DNA of 64,000 bases from CAVOHU01 sp963817885 (GTDB taxonomy: Bacteria; Acidobacteriota; Vicinamibacteria; Vicinamibacterales; JAKQTR01): NCBI GenBank assembly GCA_963817885.1, contig CAWFQE010000012.1, forward strand, positions 434,001 to 498,000, given 5' to 3'. This document shows positions 8,881-16,679 of the stretch, in pieces. The notes under the pieces were generated by a model that was given only the letters and a program-made list of their open reading frames with translations, searched no databases and was not told where the DNA came from. A program made the translations under genes and the position numbers. Each line of letters begins with the position of its first letter. The first letter of the stretch is position 1.

Positions 8881-10878
8881 ATGGCTCTCTTCCTGCAGTG
8901 CCCCGTTTGCGTCCAGCGCTACGACGTATCGGCCCTAACGGCTGGAAAGCGAGCCCGCTGTAGCTGCGGATATCAGCTGGTGATTCCGAGTCAACACGAC
9001 CCTGTTGCGGCGCCAGCCATCTCTCGTCTATCGGTGCGGATCGGACTCACCGCGGTTGCCTCAGTCGACGAACCGGCCTCGTCACGCCGGCTGTCACCGC
9101 GGGCCGACTTGGCGGTTCCAGCGACCTTGCCCCCTGCTCAGTCTGCCAGCCCGTCAGCTCCGGATGTCAGCGCTGGAGGTTCTGTCGCAACGTTTCTGGC
9201 CAGCTTCCAAAGTGGCCGACTGCTGCCCTTCCGCCTCTTCGACCTCCGCCGGCAGGCCGAGGACTACGCGCTGTTGAGCGGCTTCGACAACCTCGTCGCC
9301 TTGGCCCACCTCAAGGGCGTTGATAGCTTCGACTACCAGGAGCGGACTGTCCGGCATGTCCTGCGCGAGTTGGGAGGACGTGCCCTCCTTGCCGATGAAG
9401 TCGGCCTGGGCAAGACGATCGAGGCCGGAATTATCATCAAGGAACTGCATGTCCGCGGTCTCGCTAAGAAGATCCTGATCCTGGCGCCCGCCTCGCTGAC
9501 CAGCCAGTGGCGTGACGAACTGGCGGCCAAGTTCCACCTGACCTTCCAATTCGGAAAGGCGCCTGGCGATTGGGTGGCGATGCCGAGGATCATCGCGTCG
9601 ATCGATACGGCCAAGAGCGCCCAGAACATGGCGACGATCCAGTCGACCAAGTGGGACCTCCTGGTGGTTGATGAGGCGCACAAGCTTCGGGACAAGAAGA
9701 CTCTCAATTGGAAGCTGGTCAATGCCATTCCGAAGCGGTACATCTTGTTGCTGTCGGCGACCCCGTTCCAGAATGATTTGATGGAGTTGTTCAATCTCGT
9801 CACGCTGCTTCGGCCGGGCCAGCTTTACACCGAAAGGGAATTCCGCACACGCTTCCTCAAGCGCGGGAACAAGCGCGAGGCTCGTGATCCCGCACTTCTA
9901 ACGACCCTCCTGAAGCAGGTGATGGTTCGCAACCGTCGAGGCGAGGTCGGGGTGAAGTTCACCTCGCGAATTCCCGAGACGAAACACCTCGTCATGTTCG
10001 AAGACGAACGGCGCCTTTACGACGCCGCGACTCAGTTCTGCCGCGAACACTTCGGCACCCTCTACGGCAATGCCGCCGGGCTCGTTGCGGTCCAATATCT
10101 GAAACAGCTGAGCAGCAGTTCCTTCTCCTTTCGCGAGTCGCTGGTCAACAACGTTCTGCCGCGGGCTCAAGCGGCCGGCAGCGGCATCCTGTTGGCGACT
10201 GAGCGGATGCTGGCCCTGGCGGATACGGCGCGCGCCAACGTGAAGCTCGAAGCCCTGATGCAGGAGGTGCGGAGTCACGATGACAAGGTCCTGCTGTTCA
10301 CTGGGTATCGTGGAACTCAGGACTACATCGCGGCTCGGTTTAGAGCCGAAGGTTTGCCCCACGCCGTCTTCAACGGCTCGATGAGTGCCGAGGAGAAGGA
10401 CCGCGCAATTGGTGAGTTCAAGCGCGGGGCCCGGCTGTTGATCTGCACCGAGGCTGGTGGCGAAGGGCGGAATCTGCAGTTCGCGTTCCGCCTCATCAAT
10501 TACGACCTCCCGTGGAACCCGATGAGAGTCGAGCAGCGTATCGGCCGGGTCCACCGGATGGGCCAGACGAAGGATGTGTTCATCACGAGCCTGGCGTGCC
10601 GCGACACGATCGAGGACTACTTGCTCGCGCTACTCGAATCCAAGTTGAATCTCTTCCGTTTAGTCGTTGGAGAGGTCGACGGCATCCTGGGCAAGCTGAA
10701 GCTCGATGAGCACATCGCCAAGTTGTTCCTCGAATCAAAGAACGACCAGGACTTCAAGCTCAGAATGAGCGCCTTCGGCGACGAGATCGTGGCGATGAGG
10801 GCCGAGTACGAGCGCTGCAAGCAGGACAATGTCGTCCTGCTCGGCGGCCTCAGCCAAGGGAGCCCTGCGAATGCCTGA
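8881..10878 (+). CDS. SNF2/RapA-like helicase with N-terminal zinc ribbon
   Basis: An SF2 ATPase of about 665 residues. It begins with a short zinc ribbon (FLQCPVCVQRYDV, then RCSCGYQLVIP, about residues 5-37). A variable linker follows. The helicase core has ALLADEVGLGKTIEAGIII (Walker A), LVVDEAHKLRD (DEAH box), ILLLSATPFQNDLME (motif III) and RVEQRIGRVHRMGQ (motif VI). This is the SNF2 family, closest in style to RapA and to bacterial defence helicases such as DrmD. The C-terminal tail (LALLESKLNLFRLVVGEVDG) is typical of that group. The frame is open from a GTG at 8866, but the ATG at 8881 places the zinc ribbon at the very N-terminus, as in the third gene of the operon. The stop overlaps the ATG of the next gene by 8 bases. 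It probably moves along or remodels DNA; the biological role is unknown. Confidence 0.88.
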   Translation: MALFLQCPVCVQRYDVSALTAGKRARCSCGYQLVIPSQHDPVAAPAISRLSVRIGLTAVASVDEPASSRRLSPRADLAVPATLPPAQSASPSAPDVSAGGSVATFLASFQSGRLLPFRLFDLRRQAEDYALLSGFDNLVALAHLKGVDSFDYQERTVRHVLRELGGRALLADEVGLGKTIEAGIIIKELHVRGLAKKILILAPASLTSQWRDELAAKFHLTFQFGKAPGDWVAMPRIIASIDTAKSAQNMATIQSTKWDLLVVDEAHKLRDKKTLNWKLVNAIPKRYILLLSATPFQNDLMELFNLVTLLRPGQLYTEREFRTRFLKRGNKREARDPALLTTLLKQVMVRNRRGEVGVKFTSRIPETKHLVMFEDERRLYDAATQFCREHFGTLYGNAAGLVAVQYLKQLSSSSFSFRESLVNNVLPRAQAAGSGILLATERMLALADTARANVKLEALMQEVRSHDDKVLLFTGYRGTQDYIAARFRAEGLPHAVFNGSMSAEEKDRAIGEFKRGARLLICTEAGGEGRNLQFAFRLINYDLPWNPMRVEQRIGRVHRMGQTKDVFITSLACRDTIEDYLLALLESKLNLFRLVVGEVDGILGKLKLDEHIAKLFLESKNDQDFKLRMSAFGDEIVAMRAEYERCKQDNVVLLGGLSQGSPANA

Positions 10879-12376
10879 GGCGGAACACCTCCGAGACTTC
10901 GTCTTCGCGGCACTCGAGCAGCTCGGGGTGCCAATCTCGGCGGATGGCGACCAACGCTGCCTGATCAGCGTTCCACCCAATTTCCAGCGCGATCTTGTCG
11001 CGAATCAAATCCCCGTTCCGGTCACTTTCGACAAGGAGCGCTTTCAGAAGGCGGACGAGGCCAGCCTGGAGTTCATCACTCCCGGAAGCCCGATCCTCAA
11101 TTGGATCATTGAGCAGATCCGCGGGCTCGGGAGCGTCTTCTACGCCGAGCTGTCCTGGGATCAGAGTCGCGCGTCGGAGCAGGTCAACGCGATCCTGTCG
11201 CAGTACCAGGTGGCCAGTGGTTCGGCATCCATGACCGACCCGGTCTGGAAACCGGGACTAGCGGTCCAGTTTCACTACCTGCTTCGGCTTCACGGTCTAG
11301 AGAGCCGGGACGAGATAATCTCGATCCTTCTCGACGAACGAGGCGTGGCAATCACTCCGGAGGAGGCTCGGACGATCTCACCCGCAATGCTGCTGGACTC
11401 GTCAGCTGTGCCGGAGCTGAGCGTCGAACAGTTGAAGCCTGCCATGGACGCCGCGACGAAGATGATCGCCGCGATCAGCGAGGAGCGCGAACGCCAGCTG
11501 CGGCAATCCATCTCGCCGAAGCTCGCGGCGGAGGAGCAGCAGCTGCGGGACTACTTTCAGACGATGCGCCGGGAGATCGATGGCTTGCAGGAGATCGTGA
11601 GCAACCCTGCCGAGCGCACATCCGTTCGGGAACAGATCGAGGATGTCGATCGCCAGCTGGCGCAGCGCCTCGACGAGCTCCAAGCCCGCTTCGCGGTGAG
11701 GACTGAAACGAGGCTGGCCGGTGCGCTTGTGGTCGGACTCCAAGTCCTGGAGGGGACCGTCCTTCTAGAAGGCAGTGGAAGCCAGGCGCGTCTTTCTGTC
11801 TCGGTGCCGAGTTTCCAGCGCTCGGCGCCGCCTTTCCCATGTGCGAAGACCGGACGAGGTATCCATCGAATCGCGGTCACGGCCGACGGGCGTTTCGTAG
11901 ACGCTGACATTGTGGCGACGTGCCAGCATTCGAGGCGGGTGATGCCGCGAGACGAGTTCGGGCGATGCTCGGTATCGGGTAAGCTCTACTGCCAGGAATT
12001 CCTACTGCAGTGTCCGATCGGCCTAGCCTTGGTATACCGAGCAGAGATGGTCGAGTGCCCAGGTTGCCGACAGCGCGTTGGCCCCCTCGCCATGAATGGA
12101 GGCGTGTGTCGGTCGTGCGCGGAGCGGATCCCGGCGGAGCGGGAGGACGCCCGTATCCAACGTGTGATCGCCTGCTATCCGAGGCTTGGCGATTGGCCGA
12201 GGTGGGCGGTTTCCGAGACGCGCGACATCTACAACCTGGAACTTGCCCGCACCTTCAACCAAGCGCGCCTCGTGCTCAAGAAGGGCGATCTAGCCCCTGT
12301 TCGTGTCCAGAGAAGGTCGCGCATCTTGGGTAATTGGAAGGACGTCCCATTCCAGGAAGTGACGGGTGAGGCATGA
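10871..12376 (+). CDS. Helicase-partner protein with central coiled coil and zinc finger
   Basis: About 501 residues with no family I can name. The ATG at 10871 lies inside the stop of the helicase gene, so translation is coupled; the open frame from 10829 is only upstream extension. The N-terminal 190 residues are globular. About 185-290 is a long charged helical region (EERERQLRQSISPKLAAEEQ...) expected to form a coiled coil. The C-terminal part has two Cys pairs, VECPGCRQRVG and GVCRSCAERIP, forming a zinc ribbon. An earlier TCQHSRRVMPRDEF...VSGKLYCQEF segment supplies further Cys/His. The 3' end overlaps the next gene (ATGA). A partner or regulator of the helicase is the simplest inference. 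Confidence 0.82.
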   Translation: MPEAEHLRDFVFAALEQLGVPISADGDQRCLISVPPNFQRDLVANQIPVPVTFDKERFQKADEASLEFITPGSPILNWIIEQIRGLGSVFYAELSWDQSRASEQVNAILSQYQVASGSASMTDPVWKPGLAVQFHYLLRLHGLESRDEIISILLDERGVAITPEEARTISPAMLLDSSAVPELSVEQLKPAMDAATKMIAAISEERERQLRQSISPKLAAEEQQLRDYFQTMRREIDGLQEIVSNPAERTSVREQIEDVDRQLAQRLDELQARFAVRTETRLAGALVVGLQVLEGTVLLEGSGSQARLSVSVPSFQRSAPPFPCAKTGRGIHRIAVTADGRFVDADIVATCQHSRRVMPRDEFGRCSVSGKLYCQEFLLQCPIGLALVYRAEMVECPGCRQRVGPLAMNGGVCRSCAERIPAEREDARIQRVIACYPRLGDWPRWAVSETRDIYNLELARTFNQARLVLKKGDLAPVRVQRRSRILGNWKDVPFQEVTGEA

Positions 12377-12951
12377 TCCTCTGCTGCGGCCACTGCGATG
12401 CTCAGTTCGACGTGTCCGGCCGGGATCCAGGGTCGTTCGTGAAGTGTGGCTGTGGTGACGTTCTCGTGATTCCTCAGTTCGAGTGCGTGGAGGCACCCGC
12501 CATGGTCTCGAAGTACGTGCAGCGGCTTGTGGCAGAAGAGGGTATCAAGCTCGGTTCCGTAGCCTCTGCCGACCGATGGATATTCCAGCGGGGCAGCGCC
12601 AGGATCGAGATCGCGTTTGACGCGCAAGATAACGATCTAACGGTGGAATCCGTAATCATGCCGCTTCCAGACGCCGCCGCCCGGCGCCATGCACTCTATG
12701 AGAGGGTTTTGGAGCTCAACCACCGGTCGACTGGCGAAGCTCGATTCGCGATTCGCGCCGGCGACTTGATCGTGACCTTTACCCGGGACGTGATCGGGAT
12801 GGACTACCTCGAGTTTCAGAGCGCCATAGCCAGCGTGAGCCGTACGGCCGATGACTACGACGATGAACTGCGTGGCGCCTTCCTTTTCGGAGCGGCCCCC
12901 GCAGACGATGCGGATGAGGAAGTGGATCTTTCGGGGTTTAGGTCGAAGTAG
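12373..12951 (+). CDS. Zinc-ribbon plus YbjN/CesT-like chaperone-fold protein
   Basis: A 192-residue protein overlapping the upstream gene by 4 bases. Residues 1-35 (LCCGHCDAQFDVSG, then KCGCGDVLVIPQ) form a zinc ribbon closely related to the one that opens the helicase at 8881; both run C-x2-C, then F/Y-DVS, then CxCG, ending VIP. The rest (about 45-165) has the alpha/beta pattern of YbjN or type-III-secretion-chaperone-like domains: VSKYVQRLVAEEGIKLGSV, RIEIAFDAQDNDLTVESV, RHALYERVLELNHRS, then ARFAIRAGDLIVTF. The C-terminus is acidic (DDADEEVDL). Sharing a ribbon with the helicase suggests both proteins dock on the same target or on each other; that is inference. Confidence 0.8.
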   Translation: MILCCGHCDAQFDVSGRDPGSFVKCGCGDVLVIPQFECVEAPAMVSKYVQRLVAEEGIKLGSVASADRWIFQRGSARIEIAFDAQDNDLTVESVIMPLPDAAARRHALYERVLELNHRSTGEARFAIRAGDLIVTFTRDVIGMDYLEFQSAIASVSRTADDYDDELRGAFLFGAAPADDADEEVDLSGFRSK

Positions 12952-13229
12952 AAATCTGTCCAGTTCCCGTTCTTGTCGCCGCCGCGAATTCGTGGAGCCG
13001 GTTGCCCGGCAGCCCGCGCCAGCGAACTCGGCCGAAGTCGCGGTCGGGTCCTACGCGCGTTGGCGCGATTGGCCGGCCGGAGTTCAGAATAGATCCCTAG
13101 TGGGGTTCCAGAGGAGTCCCTCGGTGGCATGTCCTCAGATTCTTGCCGCGGCCCCACCAGCACGGCGAGTTTGGTGATCGTCCGTGACTCAGAGGATACC
13201 CGCGACTGTTGCCTTGGTGGCCAGTCACG
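12952..13229. other. Spacer between the helicase operon and the toxin-antitoxin cluster
   Basis: A 278-base stretch with no credible gene on either strand. I see no strong terminator hairpin with a T-run behind the operon. Confidence 0.4.
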
Positions 13230-13580
13230 TCAGGCGAGGCGTAATGACTCAAGTCGCTCAAGAGTGTCGGGGAACTTGCGCACCAGCCAGATCAGTGAGA
13301 CCGCCTGCTCGTTCGGCTTACTCCGGCCCTGCTCCCACCTCTCGAGCGTTCTTGGGTTGACTCCGATCTTGAAGGCGAACACTTGGCGCGACATATGGAG
13401 GGCCTCCCGCGTCTCACGAACGAAATCGGGATCGACCCGGGGAAGAGTGACTAGCTCCACCGCATGGGTACGCAACGTCAATCGACCTTCCCGGTGCTCG
13501 CGCATGTCGCGTACGCCGGCCATCAAGTCGCGGAACAGGCTCCGTTCCTTGGTCGTCTTGGATCTCTTGATCTTGGCCAT
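13230..13580 (-). CDS. HigA-type antitoxin, XRE-family HTH
   Basis: A 116-residue protein with an XRE helix-turn-helix in the C-terminal half: VRETREALHMSRQVFAFKIG and VNPRTLERWEQGRSKPN. The N-terminal half is basic (MAKIKRSKTTKERSLFRDLM). This is the layout of HigA/HipB-like antitoxins of the HigBA type, where the toxin gene comes first. Here the ATG follows the toxin-remnant stop after 3 bases. The upstream toxin is broken, so this antitoxin is now solitary and may persist only as a DNA-binding repressor. Confidence 0.82.
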   Translation of the reverse strand: MAKIKRSKTTKERSLFRDLMAGVRDMREHREGRLTLRTHAVELVTLPRVDPDFVRETREALHMSRQVFAFKIGVNPRTLERWEQGRSKPNEQAVSLIWLVRKFPDTLERLESLRLA

Positions 13581-13583
13581 GAA

Positions 13584-13815
13584 TCACTTCCTTCCCGACC
13601 GGCGCCGCACGCGCACTTTGAGCTCGTATCGATGGCAGCCTTGAGTGCTTGCTTCTCAGTTGCGTTCACGTCGTCCAGTTCGTCCTTGCCATAGACGGTG
13701 ATCAACCAGATCTGTTGGTCGGAAGCGAGGTAGTAGTAGATCACGCGGTGGTGCAAGTCCGCCACTTGGCGGCTTCAGCGCCTCGGACCGCAACCTTACG
13801 TAGCTGTATCCGTGG
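13584..13815 (-). pseudogene. RelE/HigB toxin remnant
   Basis: The core of a RelE/HigB-type mRNA endoribonuclease is clear: HHRVIYYYLASDQQIWLITV then YGKDELDDVNATEKQAL. The frame that encodes it starts only at a GTG at 13765 and then runs past the proper end. A shift of frame near 13610 restores ELKVRVRRRSGRK and a TGA at 13584-13586, just before higA. Upstream, a third frame carries LRKVAVRGAEAAKW, the expected preceding strand. Both junctions need one missing base, and about 40-50 N-terminal residues are absent because hicA lies there. This is a dead toxin next to an intact antitoxin. Confidence 0.7.
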
Positions 13816-13842
13816 GCGGTCGAGGCGCGCCGTAATGCGTAG

Positions 13843-14061
13843 CTACGCGTCTACCCACGCGGCACGGGTGACGCCCGCTTGGCGCAGGATAATCGCGAGG
13901 AAGCCGACGCCGATATCGCCCGAATGCGGGTTGGGAATCGTCAGGAGGACATCGCCCCGAGTCATGAACTGGTGGCGGCCGCCAGAGTAAGGTCCAGTGA
14001 AGCCGAGCCGGCGGAGTGAGGTGATCAGTTTCCGACGGCTGACCGGCCCCCATAGCGGCAT
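13843..14061 (-). CDS. hicA: HicA toxin (YcfA/mRNA interferase family)
   Basis: A 72-residue HicA-type toxin with a double-stranded-RNA-binding-like fold that cleaves mRNA. PVSRRKLITSLRRLGFTG, the catalytic-His segment GGRHQFMTRGDVLLTIPNP and the final GVGFLAIILRQAGV are all family hallmarks. The ATG overlaps the hicB stop (ATGA at 14058-14061). The order is hicB then hicA, the reverse of the classical E. coli order but common elsewhere. It appears complete. Confidence 0.85.
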   Translation of the reverse strand: MPLWGPVSRRKLITSLRRLGFTGPYSGGRHQFMTRGDVLLTIPNPHSGDIGVGFLAIILRQAGVTRAAWVDA

Positions 14062-14303
14062 CAGCCGGCTCGCCTGACCTGAACCCGAGCGGCTCCCAGC
14101 CTGGGAATCGCGAGGCCGCGAGAGACCCGGACCAGCACCCACTCCTCCACAACTTGCGCGAGCTCGTCCCGACAGGCCTCGAGGCTCGCGGCCGTGGCGA
14201 TCACACCAGGGAGCCCAGGCACTGTGGCGCAGAATACTCCGCCGTCGACGACCGAGTAGCGCGCCCGGTGCAGCGCCTCGCTGATGTAATTGGTAATCAC
14301 CAT
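14061..14303 (-). CDS. hicB: HicB antitoxin
   Basis: An 80-residue HicB-like antitoxin. The partial RNase-H fold reads YISEALHRARYSVVDGGVFC then ATVPGLPGVIATAASLEACR and DELAQVVEEWVLVRV, ending in a short basic tail. It neutralises HicA by direct binding. The start is the ATG at 14303; the open frame extends upstream to 14543, but that part has no homology. Overlap with hicA implies translational coupling. Confidence 0.85.
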   Translation of the reverse strand: MVITNYISEALHRARYSVVDGGVFCATVPGLPGVIATAASLEACRDELAQVVEEWVLVRVSRGLAIPRLGAARVQVRRAG

Positions 14304-14573
14304 CGAACTCCAGGCCGGCGCCGGTCTGCTGCCGTGACCGACAACTCGACCATCGATTCCTGCGGCTCCAACAGACGATAGCATACCCGAGCGGAGAGGC
14401 CGGTTCAGGCCGGGCGCCTGCGCGCCCCGGCTGGCCGCCAGCAAGTGCTCGCATTGCCGGCGGCAGTATATGGCTTCACGAGTGCCGAGCGTCCAGGACG
14501 TTGCGGGACGCCGCCGTTGGCTCCCCGGCACGATATCCTGCACATCTGAGCCGATTTGTAGTTCGGCGCATGC

Positions 14574-15341
14574 TCATAGCCAGCGCGTGCCGCGGTAGGA
14601 ATCCGCCACCACCCAGCCGGCGGCCGTCAACGCCAGGGTGGTCGCGAACTCCATCCACTGGAACGCGTTCGTCGACCCTGCCGCCAACACGGGTACCCAG
14701 ACCAGCAGCCCGAACAGGCCCATCTGGACGGCCGAGAGCGAGGCTGCCAGCCGCGCAAGCCGGCCGATGAGCATCGCCACGCCGGCCGCGATGAAGGTAC
14801 CGCCAGTGACATACGCCCAGCCCAGATGCCATGGAAGCCAGCCCGGCACCAAGTCGGCGGTCCCGTTGACATTGGCGAAGTGGGCATAGCCGAAGGGGAT
14901 CATGCCAAGACCGTAGAGAACGCGAGCGATGCGCAGGCCCTTCTGGTCCGCCGCGAATTCGAGGCGCTGCCGGTCCCATGCGGTGGCGAACCAGGCATAG
15001 AGCACCCAGGTGCCCGCCGCTATCACCACGGTGTCTGCCAAACTCCAGGACCCTTCCAACAGGGACGAGCGGAAGACGGCGGGCACTCTCCACAGAAGCA
15101 GCCAAACGACGAGAGAGCCGAGCAGCACGCGGGCAGCGAGGCCTGCCGTGCGCCGCCACAGGAGGCCGATGCCCGACGAGAGAGAGAGCAGGGCGCAGAG
15201 ATAAACGAGCACCTCGCGTGCCGGCACACCCCTGGGCACCGGCTGCCAGACGGCGGTGAATTCCCCCTTGATCAGGCCCTGGATTCCCAAGGCTATCAGG
15301 AGCACCGCAAAGGCCGCATGACCTGCGCTTGCGATGCGCAT
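14574..15341 (-). CDS. DoxX-like polytopic membrane protein
   Basis: A 255-residue protein with about six to seven transmembrane helices. The first reads AGHAAFAVLLIALGIQGLIK and is followed by a periplasmic Trp/Pro-rich loop. The middle segment YGLGMIPFGYAHFANVNGTA and GWAYVTGGTFIAAGVAMLIG resemble the DoxX/DoxD family, members of which link to thiosulfate:quinone oxidoreductase or redox stress. The length suggests two fused DoxX-like units. It lies inside the accessory island. The substrate is unknown. Confidence 0.7.
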   Translation of the reverse strand: MRIASAGHAAFAVLLIALGIQGLIKGEFTAVWQPVPRGVPAREVLVYLCALLSLSSGIGLLWRRTAGLAARVLLGSLVVWLLLWRVPAVFRSSLLEGSWSLADTVVIAAGTWVLYAWFATAWDRQRLEFAADQKGLRIARVLYGLGMIPFGYAHFANVNGTADLVPGWLPWHLGWAYVTGGTFIAAGVAMLIGRLARLAASLSAVQMGLFGLLVWVPVLAAGSTNAFQWMEFATTLALTAAGWVVADSYRGTRWL

Positions 15342-15512
15342 GGCCCTATCCTCCCCTGGTCATCCAGTGCGTCCGGCTGCATCCAACCTTTCTATCCAAG
15401 AGGCCAGCATAGAACAGGAAGGCAGCCTGTCTGAAGCTGCTTGCGCCTCGCATTCGGCTCCAGTGGTGCCGTCGGAGCCGGCGAAGGGCGGTTCAACTCC
15501 CCTGTACGTGGA

Positions 15513-15542
15513 AAGGGCCGCACGATTTACCGTGCGGCCCTT
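15513..15542 (+). terminator. Hairpin terminator preceding att copy B
   Basis: The 12-bp arms AAGGGCCGCACG and CGTGCGGCCCTT around an ATTTAC loop form a perfect stem. It resembles an intrinsic terminator, but no intact gene precedes it. Confidence 0.6.
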
Positions 15543-15543
15543 G

Positions 15544-15555
15544 TGGTTGCGGGGG
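15544..15555 (+). repeat. att-like repeat copy B (tRNA-fMet 3' end)
   Basis: TGGTTGCGGGGG, identical to copies A, C and D. It is followed by AAAGGCAAC, so a GTTGC...GCAAC palindrome is retained. Confidence 0.6.
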
Positions 15556-15639
15556 AAAGGCAACGCGGCCCCGCGTCGAGTGCGGCTCAGGGCCGTGGTT
15601 GCCGGCAGGCAAGGGTTCAAATCCCCTGAGCGCAAATGG

Positions 15640-15672
15640 AAAAGGCCACGAGGTTGATCCTCGTGGCCTTTA
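15640..15672 (+). terminator. Hairpin terminator preceding att copy C
   Basis: AAAAGGCCACGAGG, loop TTGAT, then CCTCGTGGCCTTTA. The stem is perfect with an A-tract before and a short T-tract after, an intrinsic-terminator shape. Confidence 0.65.
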
Positions 15673-15684
15673 TGGTTGCGGGGG
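15673..15684 (+). repeat. att-like repeat copy C (tRNA-fMet 3' end)
   Basis: TGGTTGCGGGGG followed by CCCGCAAC, so GTTGCGGG...CCCGCAAC is palindromic. It marks the left side of the 15.7-28.3 kb segment that ends at the tRNA. Confidence 0.6.
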
Positions 15685-15764
15685 CCCGCAACAAGTTGTA
15701 CCGGCAACTCTGTTGGGCGGCAGCGTGAACGTGAAAACGCTGGCGTTTCTGACGGAGGTGCGCA

Positions 15765-16679
15765 ATGTTCGACGACCCTCGTTGGGGTGACGATCCCCGC
15801 GAGCGCGATGACAACTCCGGCGATCTCAGCCGCGGAAGCCGCGGCGGTTTAGACCCACGCGAGCGGGAGCGGACCGACCCACGCGACGTGTTCATGGAGC
15901 GCGTCAACCTGCCTCGTGGCCTCGAACGAGAACACGTCCATTACCACGGCCACGACTACGCCCTCCGCGGCTCCGAAACGCGCACACTGACGACGGTTGG
16001 CGCATTCCGCGCCGTGCCCGCGAGCGATCTCCGCGACAGCTTCGATCAGCCGCTCGACCCGCGTCACGGTGAGCTCTGGCATCTGCGCGACTCAGGGCTG
16101 GTTCAGACGGTCCGCCTCGACCGCGACCACACCGTTGTCACGCTGACAAAGGAGGGGCGCGATCTGCTGGAATCTCGGCGTCTGGATGAAGATTCGCGCG
16201 ACCGCCAGGCTTTCTATGCCGGCGTACCGAAGCCGCGCGAACTGAAGCATGACGCGGAACTCTATCGCGCCTACACAGAGGAAGCCGAACGCCTTCGTGA
16301 CGAAGGCGCGAACCTCCATCGCATCGTCCTCGAGAACGACCTGAAACGCGAGTATCAAGAGTTCCTGCAGGAGCGGAATCGCGATCGTGACGACAGCGAT
16401 GGCCGACCCGATCGCGATCCTCTGGAGATCCAGGACTGGGCGAGACAGCACGACCTGCCGTGCGACGACCAAGGGCACGTGCAGTTCCCGGACGTGCGCA
16501 TTGAGTACGACATCGATGGACGCGATCACACGCTCGACGTCGAGGTCATGACGCCGCACTACCGAGGCGCCCACGGCGCAGCAAAATCCGGTTCCGGATT
16601 CCGCCTCTACTTCACCGCCCACGCTGGTCGCGGACGCAGCGGTGGCCGGACACCGAGCGTCATCGAGGAGCTGCTCTGA
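15765..16679 (+). CDS. Mobile-element protein: winged helix plus nuclease-like C-terminus
   Basis: A 304-residue, strongly charged protein. The first 45 residues are low in complexity and rich in Asp/Arg. About 60-140 reads as a winged helix (RTLTTVGAFRAVPASDLRD, then LWHLRDSGLVQTVRL and VVTLTKEGRDLLESRR). A charged helical stretch follows. The C-terminal 70 residues contain VRIEYDIDGRDHTLDVEVMT, an E...D...(E)xE spacing reminiscent of PD-(D/E)XK or replication-relaxation proteins. Its stop overlaps the next start (TGATG), so the two genes form a pair. Such pairs are common on integrative elements, which fits the att copy immediately upstream. Family membership is inference. Confidence 0.65.
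   Translation: MFDDPRWGDDPRERDDNSGDLSRGSRGGLDPRERERTDPRDVFMERVNLPRGLEREHVHYHGHDYALRGSETRTLTTVGAFRAVPASDLRDSFDQPLDPRHGELWHLRDSGLVQTVRLDRDHTVVTLTKEGRDLLESRRLDEDSRDRQAFYAGVPKPRELKHDAELYRAYTEEAERLRDEGANLHRIVLENDLKREYQEFLQERNRDRDDSDGRPDRDPLEIQDWARQHDLPCDDQGHVQFPDVRIEYDIDGRDHTLDVEVMTPHYRGAHGAAKSGSGFRLYFTAHAGRGRSGGRTPSVIEELL

Larger units (their letters stand above)
15342..15764. other. Tandem att-like region with terminator hairpins and tRNA T-arm-like fragments
   Basis: No gene is seen. Two similar units of roughly 125 bases follow each other. Each has a T-arm-like GGTTCAA(C/A)TCCCC fragment (near 15490 and 15613), then a perfect hairpin (15513-15542; 15640-15672), then TGGTTGCGGGGG (15544; 15673). 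The same hairpin-then-core order occurs at the end of the serine recombinase (28304-28358). The simplest reading is leftover recombinase-end/att junctions from earlier integrations. Confidence 0.55.

Noticed and set aside
15441..15640. Complete tRNA genes at the T-arm-like fragments
   Set aside because: No matching 5' acceptor strand, D-arm or anticodon arm could be found, so they are at most 3' fragments.
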